Assembly: GCA_019912395.1 (NCBI GenBank)
Contig: JAIOIH010000087.1
Location: 124,001-188,000, forward strand
DNA length: 64,000 bases
Direction: 5' to 3'
Source: Flavobacteriales bacterium
GTDB taxonomy: Bacteria > Bacteroidota > Bacteroidia > Flavobacteriales_F > PHOS-HE28
Part shown: one piece after another, positions 49,068 through 58,190 of the stretch
Position numbering within the stretch: position 1 is the stretch's first letter
How the letters are laid out: every line of letters starts with the position of its first letter
Position numbers and translations under genes: made by a program
The notes under the pieces: generated by a model
What the model was told of the DNA's origin: nothing
Databases searched by the model: none
What the model saw: the letters and a program-made list of their open reading frames with translations, nothing else

Positions 49068-50237
49068 ATGGCCAACGAGCAAAAGGTCCCCATTACCATC
49101 GGCTACATCACCGTGGATGATCCGCATGATCGCCGTACGTGGTCGGGCATCAACAATTTCCTGTTGCGGGCCTTGAATGAAAGGGTGGAGCGGGTGATAC
49201 CACTCGGCCCGTTACGGCCACAGCCGCTGCTTTTCCTCCTCAAGCTCATCAATCAGGTGATGCTGCGGACCACCGGCAAGCGCTTCAACTACCGGGATTC
49301 GTTCCTTCTTTCCCGTGCCTACGCGCGACGGATCGATCGACGGTTGAAGGGCGTGGACCTGCTCCTTGCTCCTGCGGGCTTGGCCACCACGGCGATGCTG
49401 CGGACCAAGGTCCCCGTGGTCTATGTCAATGATCGGTGCATTGCCGGTGCATTGGATTATCACCATATCCTCAGTGGCTTGGCGGCGTTCTCCCGCAAGG
49501 AGAGCTTGAAGCTGGAGCAACGTGCCCTGGAACGTGCCGACCTGGTGATCTACAGTTCGCACTGGGCGGCGGAGGCAGCCGTGCGATCCAATTCCTCGAT
49601 CGCGGCCAAGGTCCACGTGGTGCCTTTCGGGGCCAATCTGGAGGTGGCGCCGGCACCTCCGGATGCTCATGCCTTTCCACCGGAGCGCTTGAAATTGCTG
49701 ATGCTCGGGGTGAAGTGGGAGGAGAAGGGTGGTCCGATCGCTTACCGGACCTTGCAGGAGTTGAAGTTTCGCGGTTACCCGGCGCAATTGGTGGTTTGCG
49801 GGTGTACACCACCACCTGAATTCGATGACCCGGATCTGGTCCGCGAAGGTTTTTTGAACAAGAACATACCGGCCGATCTGGAGAAGCTGGTGCATCACCT
49901 GCGCACGGCCGACCTGCTCATCCTCCCCACGCGCTTTGAGGCATACGGTATTGTGTTCTGTGAAGCTGCCGCCTATGGGCTTCCGGTGCTGGCATCCCGG
50001 ACCGGCGGGATCCCCACCATCGTTCAGGAAGGTCGTACGGGATTCCTGTTCGACCTTGAGGACGATGGCGTTGCCTATGCGGATCGCATCATCGAGTTGG
50101 TCCATCGGCCTGGGCAGTGGCAAGAGATGCGTAGGAATGCCCGCGCCCGATACGAGAACACCTTGAACTGGGAAGCTTTCGTTAACTCGCTCTTGAGTCT
50201 CGCTCAAGATGCCGGGTGCATCAACAAGGACCTGTAG
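49068..50237 (+). CDS. GT4-family glycosyltransferase
   Basis: 389 residues. N-terminal domain starts VPITIGYITVDDPHDRRTWSG; donor domain has TRFEAYGIVFCEAAAYGLPVLASRTGG (E-x7-E). It overlaps the convergent double glycosyltransferase gene by 34 bp, so the two strands meet here. Confidence 0.9.
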   Translation: MANEQKVPITIGYITVDDPHDRRTWSGINNFLLRALNERVERVIPLGPLRPQPLLFLLKLINQVMLRTTGKRFNYRDSFLLSRAYARRIDRRLKGVDLLLAPAGLATTAMLRTKVPVVYVNDRCIAGALDYHHILSGLAAFSRKESLKLEQRALERADLVIYSSHWAAEAAVRSNSSIAAKVHVVPFGANLEVAPAPPDAHAFPPERLKLLMLGVKWEEKGGPIAYRTLQELKFRGYPAQLVVCGCTPPPEFDDPDLVREGFLNKNIPADLEKLVHHLRTADLLILPTRFEAYGIVFCEAAAYGLPVLASRTGGIPTIVQEGRTGFLFDLEDDGVAYADRIIELVHRPGQWQEMRRNARARYENTLNWEAFVNSLLSLAQDAGCINKDL

Positions 50238-52189
50238 CGTTCATTTAACCGGGTGAGGTCGAACTCCTGTTGCGCTTGGTGAAGTGCCACGCCTTTCATG
50301 CGCTGGAGCCGGCCGCGCTCCCGATCCAACTCCACGATGGTAGCGGTCATTTCATCCACCACCTTCGTTGCTTCCACGCTGGAAGTGACCAAGGAGAATG
50401 AGGGATCCAGACGATTGGGAATATCGCCCACGGGTGTGGCAACCACAACGAGCCCGTTCGCCATGGCCTCCATCACGACCATGGGGAAGCCTTCTCTGGA
50501 TGATGTTAGCGTAAGAATGTCATGATCGGCGTAGAGGTTTGCCATCAGTTCGTGATCATTCACCGTGCCGGTGAATCTCACATGTGCATGGCCGTCAATA
50601 GGTTTATTCCCGACCACAGTGAAGCGGAATCGGCCCGGATGTTCGGCTTCCAAGGCATCGGCCAAGGCGAGGAAAAGACCAAGGCGCTTTTCCGGGGAAT
50701 CACGCCCCACGAAGAGCAGTCCGGTGCGTTCATGCGATCGGACCTCGCCGAATCGATGTACCGCGTTGGGGATGAACACCAATTTGCCGAATTCCGATCC
50801 CGGGACGTTATTGGCGAAAAGGAACTTTTGATACTCCTCCATAGCCTGCTGCGAAACGAAGAGATAGCGGTCAACTCGGGGAAACAGGGGAAGCCATGAG
50901 CGATGCTTGACATTCCCTTGCGGCTGGTACAGGAACGCATGGATGAGCTGGAACGCTTGGGCGTCGGCATTCAGCTGGGGAAGCAGTTCGAAGAACAGGC
51001 CGCTGTTGGCACCGAGCAGCACCGCATTCTTCCGGTGGTTGATGGCCGTGGTGAGCTGCCGCCGGGTCCATCGCCTGGTGAAGGGATGATGCACTAAACG
51101 GGGGACCTCGACCAATGCGCCGATCCGAGCATAACGCTCCGCGAAGCCACGGTCCTTGGAAAACCCTTCGATCACAATGAGCGGGTGCTGGTCGGCCACA
51201 GTGCTCATGATGTCGGCATGGGCCTGTTCGGCCCCTCCGGTACTGAGGTAGGGGAAGGTGAACACATGACGGCCTTTCCAGGTGTCGAGCACCTTGATCA
51301 GCCGGGCGCGTTCGCGCAGCAGTCCGAGCGGTGAATAGGTGAGGAGGCGATAGCTGCCGCGCAGGAACGGAAGGGCCACGTTGTTCCGCAGGTGGCGGGC
51401 AGCTGTTCGCATTTGGGCCCTGAAAACCGCGCCATGCACCTTTGTGAAACGCCCTCTGCTCCATTCCTCGGAAAGGAACCGCCAGCGCGCATGGAGCAAC
51501 CGTCGTTCGTAAGGAATGGTGCGCTTGTCGATCGCTGTGATGCTGCCGGGATGGATCCTGTACCGCAGCAGGACTTTGGGGATCTTGGCCAGGCGCAGCC
51601 CTCGTGAAAGCATGCGCAGCCACAGGTCCCAATCCTCGGCGCCGTGGCGCGGGGCATAGCGCAGTTCGCGCAGCGCCGATCGACGGAACATCACCGAAGG
51701 GTGCGCGAGGCAATTGGTGCGCGGAAGCATGGCCGCGATCGTGGCTTCGTCGGGCGTAGCGCGGTCGGTATCCCAAGGCCCGGTAGGGGCGCCCTCCACA
51801 TTGATGTACTCAATGAAACTCGCGACCAATGCGATTTCCGGACGGGTGTCGAGATACGCTACTTGTTCCGCTAATCTTTCCGGTAGCATCACATCGTCGC
51901 CATCCATGCGTGCGATGTATTCGCCCTTGGCCAGTTCCACCCCTTCATTCAGGGTTGTTGCCAATCCTCGGTTCTGTTGATGCACCACGATACGGATGCG
52001 GGGGTCGGGATAGGAGCGCAGTATCTCCAAGCCATCATCCGTGGAGCCGTCATCGATCGCCAAAAGTTCAAAGTTGTGCCAGGTCTGCGCAAGGATGCTA
52101 TCCATGGCTTCACGCAGGAACCGGGCGCTGTTATGCACCGGTAACAGCACAGTGACCTTCGGAGGACTATGTTCCGCCACTTCGGTCAT
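50204..52189 (-). CDS. Two-domain GT2-GT4 glycosyltransferase
   Basis: 661 residues. Residues 1 to about 290 are GT2 (PKVTVLLPVHNSARFLREAMDSIL, then ARMDGDD as the DxD metal site). Residues about 310-661 are GT4 (HVFTFPYLSTGGAEQAHADI, then TSSREGFPMVVMEAMANGLVVVATPVGD with E-x7-E). The single chain could add two successive sugars. ATG 52189 overlaps the stop of the upstream GT4 gene (ATGA); the longer open frame is out of the family alignment. Confidence 0.88.
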   Translation of the reverse strand: MTEVAEHSPPKVTVLLPVHNSARFLREAMDSILAQTWHNFELLAIDDGSTDDGLEILRSYPDPRIRIVVHQQNRGLATTLNEGVELAKGEYIARMDGDDVMLPERLAEQVAYLDTRPEIALVASFIEYINVEGAPTGPWDTDRATPDEATIAAMLPRTNCLAHPSVMFRRSALRELRYAPRHGAEDWDLWLRMLSRGLRLAKIPKVLLRYRIHPGSITAIDKRTIPYERRLLHARWRFLSEEWSRGRFTKVHGAVFRAQMRTAARHLRNNVALPFLRGSYRLLTYSPLGLLRERARLIKVLDTWKGRHVFTFPYLSTGGAEQAHADIMSTVADQHPLIVIEGFSKDRGFAERYARIGALVEVPRLVHHPFTRRWTRRQLTTAINHRKNAVLLGANSGLFFELLPQLNADAQAFQLIHAFLYQPQGNVKHRSWLPLFPRVDRYLFVSQQAMEEYQKFLFANNVPGSEFGKLVFIPNAVHRFGEVRSHERTGLLFVGRDSPEKRLGLFLALADALEAEHPGRFRFTVVGNKPIDGHAHVRFTGTVNDHELMANLYADHDILTLTSSREGFPMVVMEAMANGLVVVATPVGDIPNRLDPSFSLVTSSVEATKVVDEMTATIVELDRERGRLQRMKGVALHQAQQEFDLTRLNERYRSLLMHPAS

Positions 52190-53373
52190 GTGTCGGTTCG
52201 CACCAGGTCCTGATAGGTGTCCATGTATTGTTCCGCGATCAACTGCCAGGTGAACCGCTCGCGCCAAGCCCGATGGCCGTTCTCTCCTGCGGACCTTCGT
52301 TTTTGGGCATCCGCGATCAGCTCGCTCAGCATGTGGGCACCCTTGGAGAGGTCGGGGTGTACCCGGTGCAGCGCATCACGTTTGCCGGGAATGATCCATC
52401 CGCCATTGGACCATGCTGCTATCTCCCCCGAGTTGCCCGCCTCACTGGCCAAGAATGGAATGCCTGCCGCCATGGCCTCGAAGAGCACGATCGGGGAGCA
52501 TTCCAAATTGCTGGGAAAAAGGAAGAGGTCCGCTTCCTTCAATGCTTCCACAGTGCTTGGCCGGTCCAATTCCAGGAACAGGATGCGCTTGTCGGCCAAG
52601 TACGTTCGCCAACGCAGTAGCATGTATCGCCAATGCCGCTCGAAATAGGTCTTCAGCCTGTTGTTGCCATTGCCGATAAGTGCCAGAACGGCATCCTTGG
52701 ATCGCGCCTTGGCGAAGATCGTTATGGCCTCGCGATGACCTTTTAAACCGGTATAACTGCCTATGTGGAGAATGAGCACTTTTTCCGGTGAAATGCCATG
52801 GGTTATGCGGAACGCTTGGGTCGGCTGTCCATCGAATTCCTCCGCTGCAGCGCCGTTCGGGATCAGTTTGGTGTTGGTCACCCCGTGGGCCTTCGCGAAA
52901 GCAACATCCCGATAGCCGTTGGAAAGGAAAATATTGAGGTCCATCCGCTTCAACCATTCCGGCATGCGGGCGTAGTAATCGGCCCAACTCGGATCGTACA
53001 GGGCACTAAAGCCTGTGGGAACGAAGACCTTCTTGGCAGTTAGTTCCTCCAGATGGGGCAACACGGCATCCGTGGACCATTGCTGCGCCGCGAAGAAGGT
53101 GATCACATCAAAAGCCCCTGTTCGCAATGCATCCACATAGGCGGATGTATCTCCCTGCATCCCATCGACCGCATTGCCGCTGATCGCGAATTCACGGATC
53201 GTTACACCGTTCAGTACGTCGACCGTTCGGGTCGGATGTGTTGATGTGAGGACCGTGACGTGGTGGCCCTTGGAGACCATGCGTTCCGAAAGCTGCTTCA
53301 CCACTTCGGGCATGCCGCCCAATGCTGGGGCATAGCTCTCCAAACAGTGCGCTATCCTCAACGGGCGATCCAT
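52186..53373 (-). CDS. GT4-family glycosyltransferase
   Basis: 395 residues. IAHCLESYAPALGGMPEVVKQLSERM opens the N-terminal domain; FPSNLECSPIVLFEAMAAGIPFLASEAGN holds the donor-site E-x7-E. Start overlaps the end of the fucosyltransferase gene by 16 bp, and stop overlaps the GT2-GT4 gene by 4 bp. Confidence 0.9.
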   Translation of the reverse strand: MDRPLRIAHCLESYAPALGGMPEVVKQLSERMVSKGHHVTVLTSTHPTRTVDVLNGVTIREFAISGNAVDGMQGDTSAYVDALRTGAFDVITFFAAQQWSTDAVLPHLEELTAKKVFVPTGFSALYDPSWADYYARMPEWLKRMDLNIFLSNGYRDVAFAKAHGVTNTKLIPNGAAAEEFDGQPTQAFRITHGISPEKVLILHIGSYTGLKGHREAITIFAKARSKDAVLALIGNGNNRLKTYFERHWRYMLLRWRTYLADKRILFLELDRPSTVEALKEADLFLFPSNLECSPIVLFEAMAAGIPFLASEAGNSGEIAAWSNGGWIIPGKRDALHRVHPDLSKGAHMLSELIADAQKRRSAGENGHRAWRERFTWQLIAEQYMDTYQDLVRTDT

Positions 53374-54254
53374 GTGGAAGGGATGATATCGGAGCTAGGT
53401 GTGGCCGTGCCTTTGAACCACTGTGCCGGTGCGATCACTGCCTTGTGCGGGGAAGGATCCAGCCAAGCACCCCACCAACTAAAACTACTGTTGGCGATGA
53501 TGTGATGTTGGCAATGTTTCATCAGGAACAAGTCCCAGTGGGTGTCGCTACCGTGGTTGTGGCTGACATAGGTGGTGGGCCAAGGCAGATGGATATTGGT
53601 TTTCACCCAGCGAGGGTCGTCGGAAAAAATGAAGAAATGGTCCACATCATGTTGTTGGACCAACAGAGCGGCAGAGCTGGTGTAGTACTCCACGGAGCAG
53701 GCCCCATGGTAGCGGCCTGCTTCCGAGTTGGTCACGTAATCCCCGCGGCGGATATGGATGCTCGCGCTCCGCGTTGACCGGATGGAGCTGAGAAGTGCCG
53801 CGTTCTTTTCGGATAGATCCCTCTTCAGTACAAACAGTGTGTTGCGCAATGCGTTGGCCTCGGAGACAAAATAGCCTTCGTTCTGCCAGAAGCCTTCGAG
53901 ATAGACCGGTGCGCTGCATTGGAATATCGCGGGGTCGAACCCAGTGCCACGCTCCACAAAGCACTTGGACGGAAATAGATCCGGAAATACTCGCTTTGCA
54001 GATCGGTACCAGCGGTCGTCCAATTCCCGCCGCATGCGTACCACTTGCTTTTCGCTGGCGAAAGTGATCGGTAGTTGGAACACATCGAGCTCGAACGAAC
54101 GTGGGGTCCAGGTCATTCCCTTTGGTCGGCTGTCGAGGAAGGTGCGGTCCAGCAGAAGGGGGACGTCCAACTGCTTGGCCACTGTGTAGCCGGTGGCATA
54201 CTGGAACATCTGGTTGCCCAGTCCACCCATCAACCGAATGATCACGCTTTCCAT
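53358..54254 (-). CDS. GT11 alpha-1,2-fucosyltransferase-like protein
   Basis: 298 residues. GGLGNQMFQYATGYTVAKQL is the GT11 N-terminus and SIHIRRGDYVTN is the GDP-fucose binding motif; ANSSFSWWGAWLD closes the family pattern. It adds fucose, or a related GDP-sugar, to a galactose-type acceptor. No GDP-fucose synthesis genes are in the window. Confidence 0.92.
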   Translation of the reverse strand: MESVIIRLMGGLGNQMFQYATGYTVAKQLDVPLLLDRTFLDSRPKGMTWTPRSFELDVFQLPITFASEKQVVRMRRELDDRWYRSAKRVFPDLFPSKCFVERGTGFDPAIFQCSAPVYLEGFWQNEGYFVSEANALRNTLFVLKRDLSEKNAALLSSIRSTRSASIHIRRGDYVTNSEAGRYHGACSVEYYTSSAALLVQQHDVDHFFIFSDDPRWVKTNIHLPWPTTYVSHNHGSDTHWDLFLMKHCQHHIIANSSFSWWGAWLDPSPHKAVIAPAQWFKGTATPSSDIIPSTWIAR

Positions 54255-54257
54255 GGT

Positions 54258-55091
54258 TCACCGAAGAAAGAGCCAATGGGTGATCGGTCGGCCGGAGCCG
54301 CGACGCGCCCTTCGCAATTGGCGAGTTATGGCGCAGCGTTGCGCGCGCGGGAAGGCGGCATAGGCGTTGGCTTTTCGAAGGTCGCTGAGCACCGCATCGC
54401 GCTGAGCGGCCACCGACATGGAGCCGGACCTCAAGCTGGCGGCTGGTGCATCGTTGTACAGCACCAAGGGCTCAGCGCAATAGGCAAAGGAGGTAAGCGC
54501 ACAGAGGCGCAGCCAAAGGGCATAGTCCTCCAAGGCCTTCAGTTCGGGAGCCTCCGGGAAACCACCGGCTTGCAACAGCCGGGACCGCTTCACCAGCACG
54601 GAACTGCAGATCACGCGGTTCACCGGCAAGAGTTCCTTCAGCCCGAAGGTAGTGGAAGCATCGGTGAAGTAGACACCCAGGGATTCCCCTGTTGGCCTGA
54701 TCCGTACTGCATTGGTGCAGGAGGCATCCGTTCCAACCAGGGACATGTGCTCCATTTGAAGAGCGAGTTTTTCCGGTAGCCAGGCATCATCGCTGTCCAA
54801 GAATGCGATCCATTTACCTGTCGCGGCCTCGACACCTCTGTTCCGTGGTACTGCGGGCCGACCGACGTGGGGACCGGGGAGCCATTTGACACGTGGATCG
54901 CCCAAGGCTGCCATGCGGGCATGCGAATCGTCCGTGGAACCGTCATCACACACCAGTACTTCATGCACGGGATTTGTTTGTGCCAGACAGCTCAGCACTG
55001 CGCGTTCCAGCATGAAGGCCCGATCGAAGGTGGGAATCACCACGCTTACCGTTTCCGCTGCCTTCGTTCCATATGGGCCGTTAGTGCTCAC
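54258..55091 (-). CDS. GT2-family glycosyltransferase
   Basis: 277 residues from GTG 55091. VSVVIPTFDRAFMLERAVLSCL opens the GT-A fold, VCDDGSTDDS follows and AFLDSDDAWLPEKL has the DxD metal site. No in-frame ATG lies near; GTG 55091 begins 2 nt after the stop of the upstream methyltransferase. It belongs to the minus-strand polysaccharide operon. Confidence 0.85.
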   Translation of the reverse strand: MSTNGPYGTKAAETVSVVIPTFDRAFMLERAVLSCLAQTNPVHEVLVCDDGSTDDSHARMAALGDPRVKWLPGPHVGRPAVPRNRGVEAATGKWIAFLDSDDAWLPEKLALQMEHMSLVGTDASCTNAVRIRPTGESLGVYFTDASTTFGLKELLPVNRVICSSVLVKRSRLLQAGGFPEAPELKALEDYALWLRLCALTSFAYCAEPLVLYNDAPAASLRSGSMSVAAQRDAVLSDLRKANAYAAFPRAQRCAITRQLRRARRGSGRPITHWLFLR

Positions 55092-55093
55092 GA

Positions 55094-55783
55094 TCAGTAG
55101 TGATGGCGGTAGCGCATCGAGCGGTACAATTCGCGCAATAGACGTTTGGGACCAAGCGTGTACACTGGCTTTTCTTGTGCCACGGGAAGTGCGGTGCCAA
55201 CATGGCATACGGATTCGAGATTCCGTACACGCTCGGCACGGAACGGTTGTTCCCATTCGAAGCCTTCCATGACCCACGGTAGTAGATCGTTCAGTGTGCG
55301 CGTGTATCCCTTGTTCAGGGTTTCGAAGAAGAAGGCCTGCACAGGCTTGAATGCGTCGAGCGGTGTATCCGACTTCTTCATGTACCGGAATGACCCGTGG
55401 TCATGCTTCAGGTAGTTCTCATGCGCCCCGATATTGTACAGATATTCGTAATAGCAGAGCGGATACTCGAAGTATCCGCGTTTGGCCACTCGGAAAACCT
55501 CGGCCAAAAAAGCCTCCACGTCGGGTACATGCTCCAGGACATGCGAGCAGATCACATAATCGAATTCCGCATCCTTGAAGGGGAAGCGGTGACCATCGTA
55601 GAACACGATCTGTTTATCGGTGCTCAGCACGCGATCGTGGCCGAATTGCTTACCGTATTCGGCCGGATCATCGAAGGCCATTTCCAAGAGGACATCCGAG
55701 CGGGGGTGCGGGTCGGCGCCCGGCCCGATTTCCAGTACTCGGTGGACGGGCTCTATGCGGGTGATTCGTTCCGGGAAGAACAT
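55094..55783 (-). CDS. Class I SAM-dependent methyltransferase
   Basis: 229 residues. VLEIGPGADPHP is the SAM-binding motif, followed by FDYVICSHVLEHVPDVEAFLAEVFRV. The start shares one base with the stop of the ABC ATPase gene (TAATG), so translation is coupled. In ABC-dependent O-antigen systems a methyltransferase often caps the chain, which fits here. Confidence 0.85.
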   Translation of the reverse strand: MFFPERITRIEPVHRVLEIGPGADPHPRSDVLLEMAFDDPAEYGKQFGHDRVLSTDKQIVFYDGHRFPFKDAEFDYVICSHVLEHVPDVEAFLAEVFRVAKRGYFEYPLCYYEYLYNIGAHENYLKHDHGSFRYMKKSDTPLDAFKPVQAFFFETLNKGYTRTLNDLLPWVMEGFEWEQPFRAERVRNLESVCHVGTALPVAQEKPVYTLGPKRLLRELYRSMRYRHHY

Positions 55784-57024
55784 TAGGCTAAACGCTGGAT
55801 CCGGGTAGTCATTTGGTTTATCAAGAGGCCGCTCTTACTGTTCACGATCCGGGTATCGTTGGTCAATGTACTGATGTCGCTGATGGAAAGTGTGGCCTGG
55901 TCGGGAACGTATTGCAGGGTTCGGCCTTGATCACTGAGGCCGATCACGAGCTTGTATGGACCTGCCGTAAGATGGATCCCATCGTTGACGAAGATCGCCT
56001 CATATCGCCCGGGATCGATGGGCCGTGCAAGGCTCCATGAAGTTCGGATGGGCAGGTCCAACAATGTGCTGATGCCGAGGGCGATCACGAAACCATCCAA
56101 CGGTTTTTCCACAGTGAAGCCGATGCGTGCCTGCCATGGCGAACCGATGGGCACCTCAGGTAGCGGTTGTCCGTGCTGGTCCTCGATGCGGAGCGTGGTG
56201 GTAAATGCTGCGGGAACGGGATCAACGGGAGGGGCGAATTTGAGATCGGTCGCTGTGGTGATCGAGTGCTGCAGGTACCGGTCCACCACCTTCTCCATGG
56301 GGCCAGCGGCGATGAGTTGCCCCTTGTGCAAGAGCAAGCCTTTATTGCAGAGGCGTTGCACTGCATCCATCTGGTGGCTCACGAACAGGACCGTTCGCCC
56401 TTCACCGGCCACGCTTTCCATCTTTCCCAGGCACTTCCGTTGAAACGCTGCATCCCCTACTGCCAGCACCTCGTCCACGATCAGGATCTCCGGCTCCAAG
56501 TGCGCGGCCACGGCGAAGGCGAGCCGTACGTACATGCCGCTGCTGTAGCGCTTCACCGGGGTGTCCAGGAACTGCTCCACCTCGGCGAAGGCGACGATCT
56601 CATCGAACTTGGCGGCGATCTCTGCCCGACCCATCCCCAGGATGGAGCCGTTGAGGAAGATGTTCTCCCGGCCCGTAAGCTCCGGATGGAACCCCGTGCC
56701 CACCTCCAGTAGGCTGGCCACGCGACCCTCGATGATGATGCGGCCCTTGGTGGGTTCCACGATGCGGCTCAAGACCTTCAGCAGCGTGCTCTTTCCGGCA
56801 CCGTTCCTTCCGATGATGCCCACTCGATCGCCAGCATTCACGGTGAAGCTCACATCGTCCAGCGCCAGGAACTCCTCGGTCGTTGTCCGTGGCGCACGTC
56901 GGCGGAAGAGGGTACGGGCCTTGTCCGTCAACACATCGCGCAGGGCCGTGTAACGTGGGGCCTGTTGATGGCGCAGGATGTAGCGCTTGGTCAAATGCTC
57001 TACGGTGATGATCGGTGCGGCCAT
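55783..57024 (-). CDS. Polysaccharide ABC exporter ATPase (Wzt-like) with C-terminal glycan-binding-type domain
   Basis: 413 residues. Walker A GIIGRNGAGKST, signature region VKRYSSGMYVRLAFAVAAHL and Walker B ILIVDEVLAVGD define the ATPase in residues 1-240. Residues about 265-400 are a beta-sandwich like the Wzt C-terminal domain that recognises the chain end in E. coli O8/O9a. It works with Wzm. ATG 57024 is preferred to the longer open frame, which runs into wzm. Confidence 0.9.
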   Translation of the reverse strand: MAAPIITVEHLTKRYILRHQQAPRYTALRDVLTDKARTLFRRRAPRTTTEEFLALDDVSFTVNAGDRVGIIGRNGAGKSTLLKVLSRIVEPTKGRIIIEGRVASLLEVGTGFHPELTGRENIFLNGSILGMGRAEIAAKFDEIVAFAEVEQFLDTPVKRYSSGMYVRLAFAVAAHLEPEILIVDEVLAVGDAAFQRKCLGKMESVAGEGRTVLFVSHQMDAVQRLCNKGLLLHKGQLIAAGPMEKVVDRYLQHSITTATDLKFAPPVDPVPAAFTTTLRIEDQHGQPLPEVPIGSPWQARIGFTVEKPLDGFVIALGISTLLDLPIRTSWSLARPIDPGRYEAIFVNDGIHLTAGPYKLVIGLSDQGRTLQYVPDQATLSISDISTLTNDTRIVNSKSGLLINQMTTRIQRLA

Positions 57025-57026
57025 GG

Positions 57027-57869
57027 TCAGATCACGTCGGCGAAGCCGCGTTCGGTCTTTCGGAAATAACGGATACCGATGATCAACAGCGCTGCACTGA
57101 TGCCGATGGACAGCAGGAAGCCGGGCACGTACAACGCGGTTTCCCCCCCGAGGATGCACCACCGGAAGCCATCGATCACGCCCACCATGGGGTTCAGGGC
57201 ATAGATGAACTTGAGGACCTCCGGAATGCGCTCGCTATCATAGATGTCGGAACTGGAAAAGGCCACCGGCGACACATACAGGCCGAACTGCACGATGAAG
57301 GGCACGATGTAGCGGAAGTCGCGGTATTTGACGTTCAATGCGGCGATCAACAGGCCGCTTCCAATGGACGTTACAAGTGCCAAGAGCAGGAACAAGGGGA
57401 GAAACAGTATTCGGACATCCGGGGCGAACTGGTAGATCACCATCAGGACCAATAGGATCACGAAGGAGATCAGAAAGTCGATGAGGCAAACGATCACCGT
57501 GCTGATGGGCACGATCAAGCGTGGAAAATAGACCTTGGTAAGCAGGTTGCTGTTGGCGATCAAACTGTTGGATGCTTCGCTGAAGGCCGTGCTGAAGAAG
57601 GTCCAGGGCAAGGTGGCCGCCCCCACAAGCAGAAGCCGAGGTACGTTCCCCGGTAATTTGCTTTCGAACAACCAGCCAATGAAGGCCATTACCCCCAAGG
57701 TGAGCAGAGGCCGTACCACGCTCCACGCAATGCCGATGGCCGTTTGCTTGTACCGAACAAGGATATCCCGCCAAGCCAAGAACCCGAAAAGTCCCCGATA
57801 GTTCCACAGGTCGCGCCAATAATGGCGGTCTGCCGAACCGGGTTCGAGGACGATACGGTATTTGTTCAT
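57027..57869 (-). CDS. Polysaccharide ABC exporter permease (Wzm-like)
   Basis: 280 residues with six membrane helices. WRDLWNYRGLFGFLAWRDILVRYKQTAIGIAWSVVRPLL is the family N-terminus and VAFSSSDIYDSERIPEVLKFIYALNPMVGVIDGFRW the conserved C-terminal segment. It starts the minus-strand half of the locus; the Wzt gene follows 2 bp later. Confidence 0.9.
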   Translation of the reverse strand: MNKYRIVLEPGSADRHYWRDLWNYRGLFGFLAWRDILVRYKQTAIGIAWSVVRPLLTLGVMAFIGWLFESKLPGNVPRLLLVGAATLPWTFFSTAFSEASNSLIANSNLLTKVYFPRLIVPISTVIVCLIDFLISFVILLVLMVIYQFAPDVRILFLPLFLLLALVTSIGSGLLIAALNVKYRDFRYIVPFIVQFGLYVSPVAFSSSDIYDSERIPEVLKFIYALNPMVGVIDGFRWCILGGETALYVPGFLLSIGISAALLIIGIRYFRKTERGFADVI

Positions 57870-58190
57870 GCAGGGAGGGGTAATTCCGCGAGTCCTGGGG
57901 CCGTTGGGTAGCGCAATAATACCACACCATCCCCGGGGTGCTTCTTCCGGGCCAATGGGGCACGCTTTCTTGACCTGTGCGAAGGTTCAAGGCGGTCGAT
58001 GCCGGATGGAGCTATGCTCTTGGGTCCTTTTCGACCTCCTACCTTCGGCCACCGTCGAGGCCTCTTACACGGCCTCGAATGAACGCCTGTAGGCTTGAAG
58101 CATGATCATAGCTGCTGTAACTGATGCTGTTCGGCCCATGGCATGCGCGGCATTTCCGGAAACAGCCGATCTCTCATCCGTTCGGCCAGC
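57870..58190. other. 321-bp divergent intergenic region between the two halves of the polysaccharide locus
   Basis: Probably holds the promoters for the minus-strand exporter operon and the plus-strand WbuB-like operon. A possible TATTATTG box (57914-57921, minus) and TACCTTCG (58040-58047, plus) are candidates. A 7-bp inverted repeat CGAGGCC/GGCCTCG sits at 58056-58077. No JUMPstart/ops element seen. Confidence 0.5.
58056..58077. repeat. Inverted repeat in the divergent promoter region
   Basis: CGAGGCC, 8-nt loop TCTTACAC, GGCCTCG; 9 nt downstream of a candidate -7 box. Confidence 0.45.

Noticed and set aside
57870-58190. JUMPstart/ops antitermination element for the polysaccharide locus
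   Set aside because: No GGCGGTAG-type core was found on either strand.
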